DNA of 64,000 nt from Paraescarpia echinospica (lineage: Eukaryota > Annelida > Polychaeta > Sabellida > Siboglinidae), in contig CM034543.1 in the NCBI GenBank assembly GCA_020002185.1, positions 33,337,679 through 33,401,678 of the forward strand. Direction: 5' to 3'. The position numbers and the translations under genes were made by a program. Under the pieces are notes generated by a model, which ran no database searches, was not told the DNA's origin, and saw nothing but the letters and a program-made list of their open reading frames with translations. Positions 62,037 through 64,000 of this stretch are shown here, piece after piece. How positions within the stretch are numbered: position 1 is the first letter of the stretch; the number at the start of each line of letters is the position of its first letter.

Positions 62037-64000
62037 AACATTCCTCCTCGCGTGAATCCTCCAAGAAAGACACAAATTGCGCTAAAAGATGCTATCAAAA
62101 GCAGTCTTGACTCCATGGTGGAAAATGACGTCATACGCAAAGTGCATGAGAATGAGAATGAGCCAACATAGTGGGTCTCAAGCCTGGCATATGCAAAGAA
62201 GAAAGATGGGGGCCTAAGAATATGTTTGGACCCCAAGTTCTTGAATCAGGCACTGAAGAGACCGCACCATAAAATTCCTACGTTGGAAGAACTTAATCAC
62301 AAGTTCACAGGAGCAAGATATTTCTCCAAAACTTGACGCCAAAGCTGGATACTGGGGTGTCCAGCTTCACAAGGACTCTCAACTCCTCACTACGTTTCAA
62401 TCTCCTTACGATCGATATGCCTTCAAGCGACTTCCATTCGGCTTGTCTGCATCACAAGACATCTTTCAATCCAGGATGGACATGATTCTCGAGCAGTGTG
62501 ATGGAGCAGAGGGAATCGCTGACGACGTGGTGGTTTACGGTGCCACAGAAGATGAACATGACAGAAATCTTCATCAACTCATGAACATTGCGTCGAGGAA
62601 CGGGCTTGTCTTCAATTCCAGCAAGTGCCTGATCAAGGAGAGCAGTGTCAGTTTCTTTGGCCTCATCTACGGCATCGATGGCATCAAACCTGATCCGGAC
62701 AGGATCCGCGATCTGCAAGACATACCACCACCTCGAAACAAGAAAGAGCTTCAGCAGTTTCTTGGACTCATGACCTTCTTGAGCCCATTCATACCGAACT
62801 TGGCTGACAAGGCTTCAATGCTTCGAGATCTACTGAAAGAAGACAGCATGTTCATGTGGAAACCGCACCATCAAAGTTGCTTCGATGGTCTGAAACATCT
62901 TGTCACCTCAAGGTCAAGTCTTCAATACTTGAACGTGTCCAAAACGCCCATACTTCAGACAGACGCTAGTCTACTTGGACTTGGCGCGGCGTTACTTCAA
63001 GAGAACGAGTCTGGTGTAATCCAACCGGTGGCATACGCATCGAAGAGTCTATCAAGCGCGGAGAAACGATATGCCTGCATTGAGCGAGAGTTGCTAGCCA
63101 TTGTTTTTGGCACACAATGGTTCCACACATACCTATACGGACGCAAGTTCAAGGTCGTCACGGACCACAAGCCTCTCATTGCGATCATCCAGAAAGGTCT
63201 TGTCAACTCTCCACCGCGACTACAAAGAATGCTCCTCAAACTGCAAGGGTATGACATGGAATTTGAATACCAACCAGTAAAGGACATTGTCGTTGCGGAC
63301 ACACTCTCGCGTCTTCCAAGTACGCACAACACAGAAACGATCGACCTTGATGTTCGTGTTGACTTCGTCCGATTCTCTGATGAACGCATCCAAGAGCTGA
63401 GGAACAAGACGAAGGCTGATCCAGTTCTCCAAGCACTCTCCGAAACGATCGTGACTGGATGGCCCGAAACAATAAAGGAGTTGCCAACTAGCATCCGTTC
63501 GTACTGGTCGTTCCGCGATGAACTCTCCGTGGAAGATGGTATCCTACTGAAAGGAACACGAGTCGTCATTTCTGAGAGCATGCAGACATTCATACTGGAG
63601 AAACTACACTACGGTCACCTCGGCATAGAGAAGACGAGACTCAGAGCAAAAGACTCTGTGTATTGGATCAACATCAATCGTGACATTGAGACTACAGTCA
63701 AGTCGTGTGACATATGTCAAAAACACCAACCAGCGCAGCAGCACGAGACGCTACAGCCGCACGAAGTACCGAGTAGACCTTGGGAAGTGGTTGGTACAGA
63801 CATGTTCTTCTTCAACGACGCAGACTGGCTCATCATTGCGGACTACTATTCAAAATTTCCCATCGTGCGCAAAATGCCGAAGCCATGTCTAAGCTCAACC
63901 GTCGTTTCTGTTACAAAGCAGATCTTCAGCGAGACAGGCGTTCCTATGCGTGTCGTGTCGGACAATGGCCCGCATTTCGCCAGTGCATGCTACACAGAAG
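62037..64000 (+). pseudogene. Ty3/gypsy pol, partial, runs off the right edge
   Basis: Order: start of reverse transcriptase (NIPPRVNPPRKTQIALKD, GLRICLDPKFLNQALKR) with a TAG near 62169; a frameshift near 62331; then one open frame to the window end with FKRLPFGLSASQDIFQSRMD, the catalytic GIADDVVVYG (an ADD version of YxDD), RNase H (ILQTDASLLGLGAALLQE, DHKPLIAI, ADTLSRLPS), the integrase zinc region (HYGHLGIEKTR..CDICQKHQ) and core (GTDMFF, VSDNGPHFAS). The last 1669 nt are intact, so this copy is fairly young, but its 5' side is broken at the CR1 junction. Confidence 0.92.

Overview
The window is eukaryotic genomic DNA: split genes with GT-AG introns, tRNA-derived SINEs, CR1/L2-type LINE pieces, Ty3/gypsy pieces, TIR transposons, and very many intronic minisatellites (roughly a quarter of the window by my own rough sum). 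An invertebrate deuterostome, most likely amphioxus (Branchiostoma), is my best guess. It rests on the gene orthology to human, a LINE with a 2A-like DVTVNPGP motif, and minisatellites that carry exon-intron junctions, which I recall being described in amphioxus. The species is an inference.

Two host genes converge. On the + strand, 19 exons between 1466 and 26337 encode the last 1000 residues of an ABCC1/MRP1-type ABC exporter: the end of TMD1, NBD1, a basic linker, TMD2, NBD2 and the stop. Its 5' exons lie left of the window. All exon phases join without a frameshift. On the - strand, 10 exons between 58765 and 32147 encode a complete 299-residue orthologue of ZNF330/NOA36, a cysteine-rich nucleolar zinc protein. 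This includes a 20-nt microexon. The orthology and exon structure were worked out by reading the translated sequence; no alignment program was run.

Layout: 1-1255, 57-bp minisatellite; 1466-26337, ABCC1-like exons, with introns holding several minisatellites, a SINE (8310-8638), a 1.45-kb TIR element (11554-13004) and a decayed LINE (19400-22232); 26338-29260, probable long 3' UTR; 29260-32147, convergent intergenic region and ZNF330 3' region with a 247-bp higher-order array; 32147-58765, ZNF330, whose intron 8 holds a 7.7-kb satellite of 63-bp units, intron 4-7 region full of further minisatellites and a MITE pair, and intron 1 with a 1.67-kb hAT-like element and foldbacks; 58934-64000, nested retrotransposons (two CR1 3' ends, an LTR-flanked gypsy remnant, and a gypsy pol running off the right edge).

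Two things stand out. First, at four splice junctions in two unrelated genes (ABCC1-like exons w1 and w10, ZNF330 exons 4 and 5) the tandem repeat unit contains the end of the exon plus the splice site itself, so each intron carries a ladder of duplicate splice sites. Second, the 63-bp satellite (about 122 copies) is an internal amplification of the 3' tail of a tRNA-SINE, and the rest of that SINE is still present on both sides of the array. The long open frames over the arrays are artefacts of unit lengths divisible by three.
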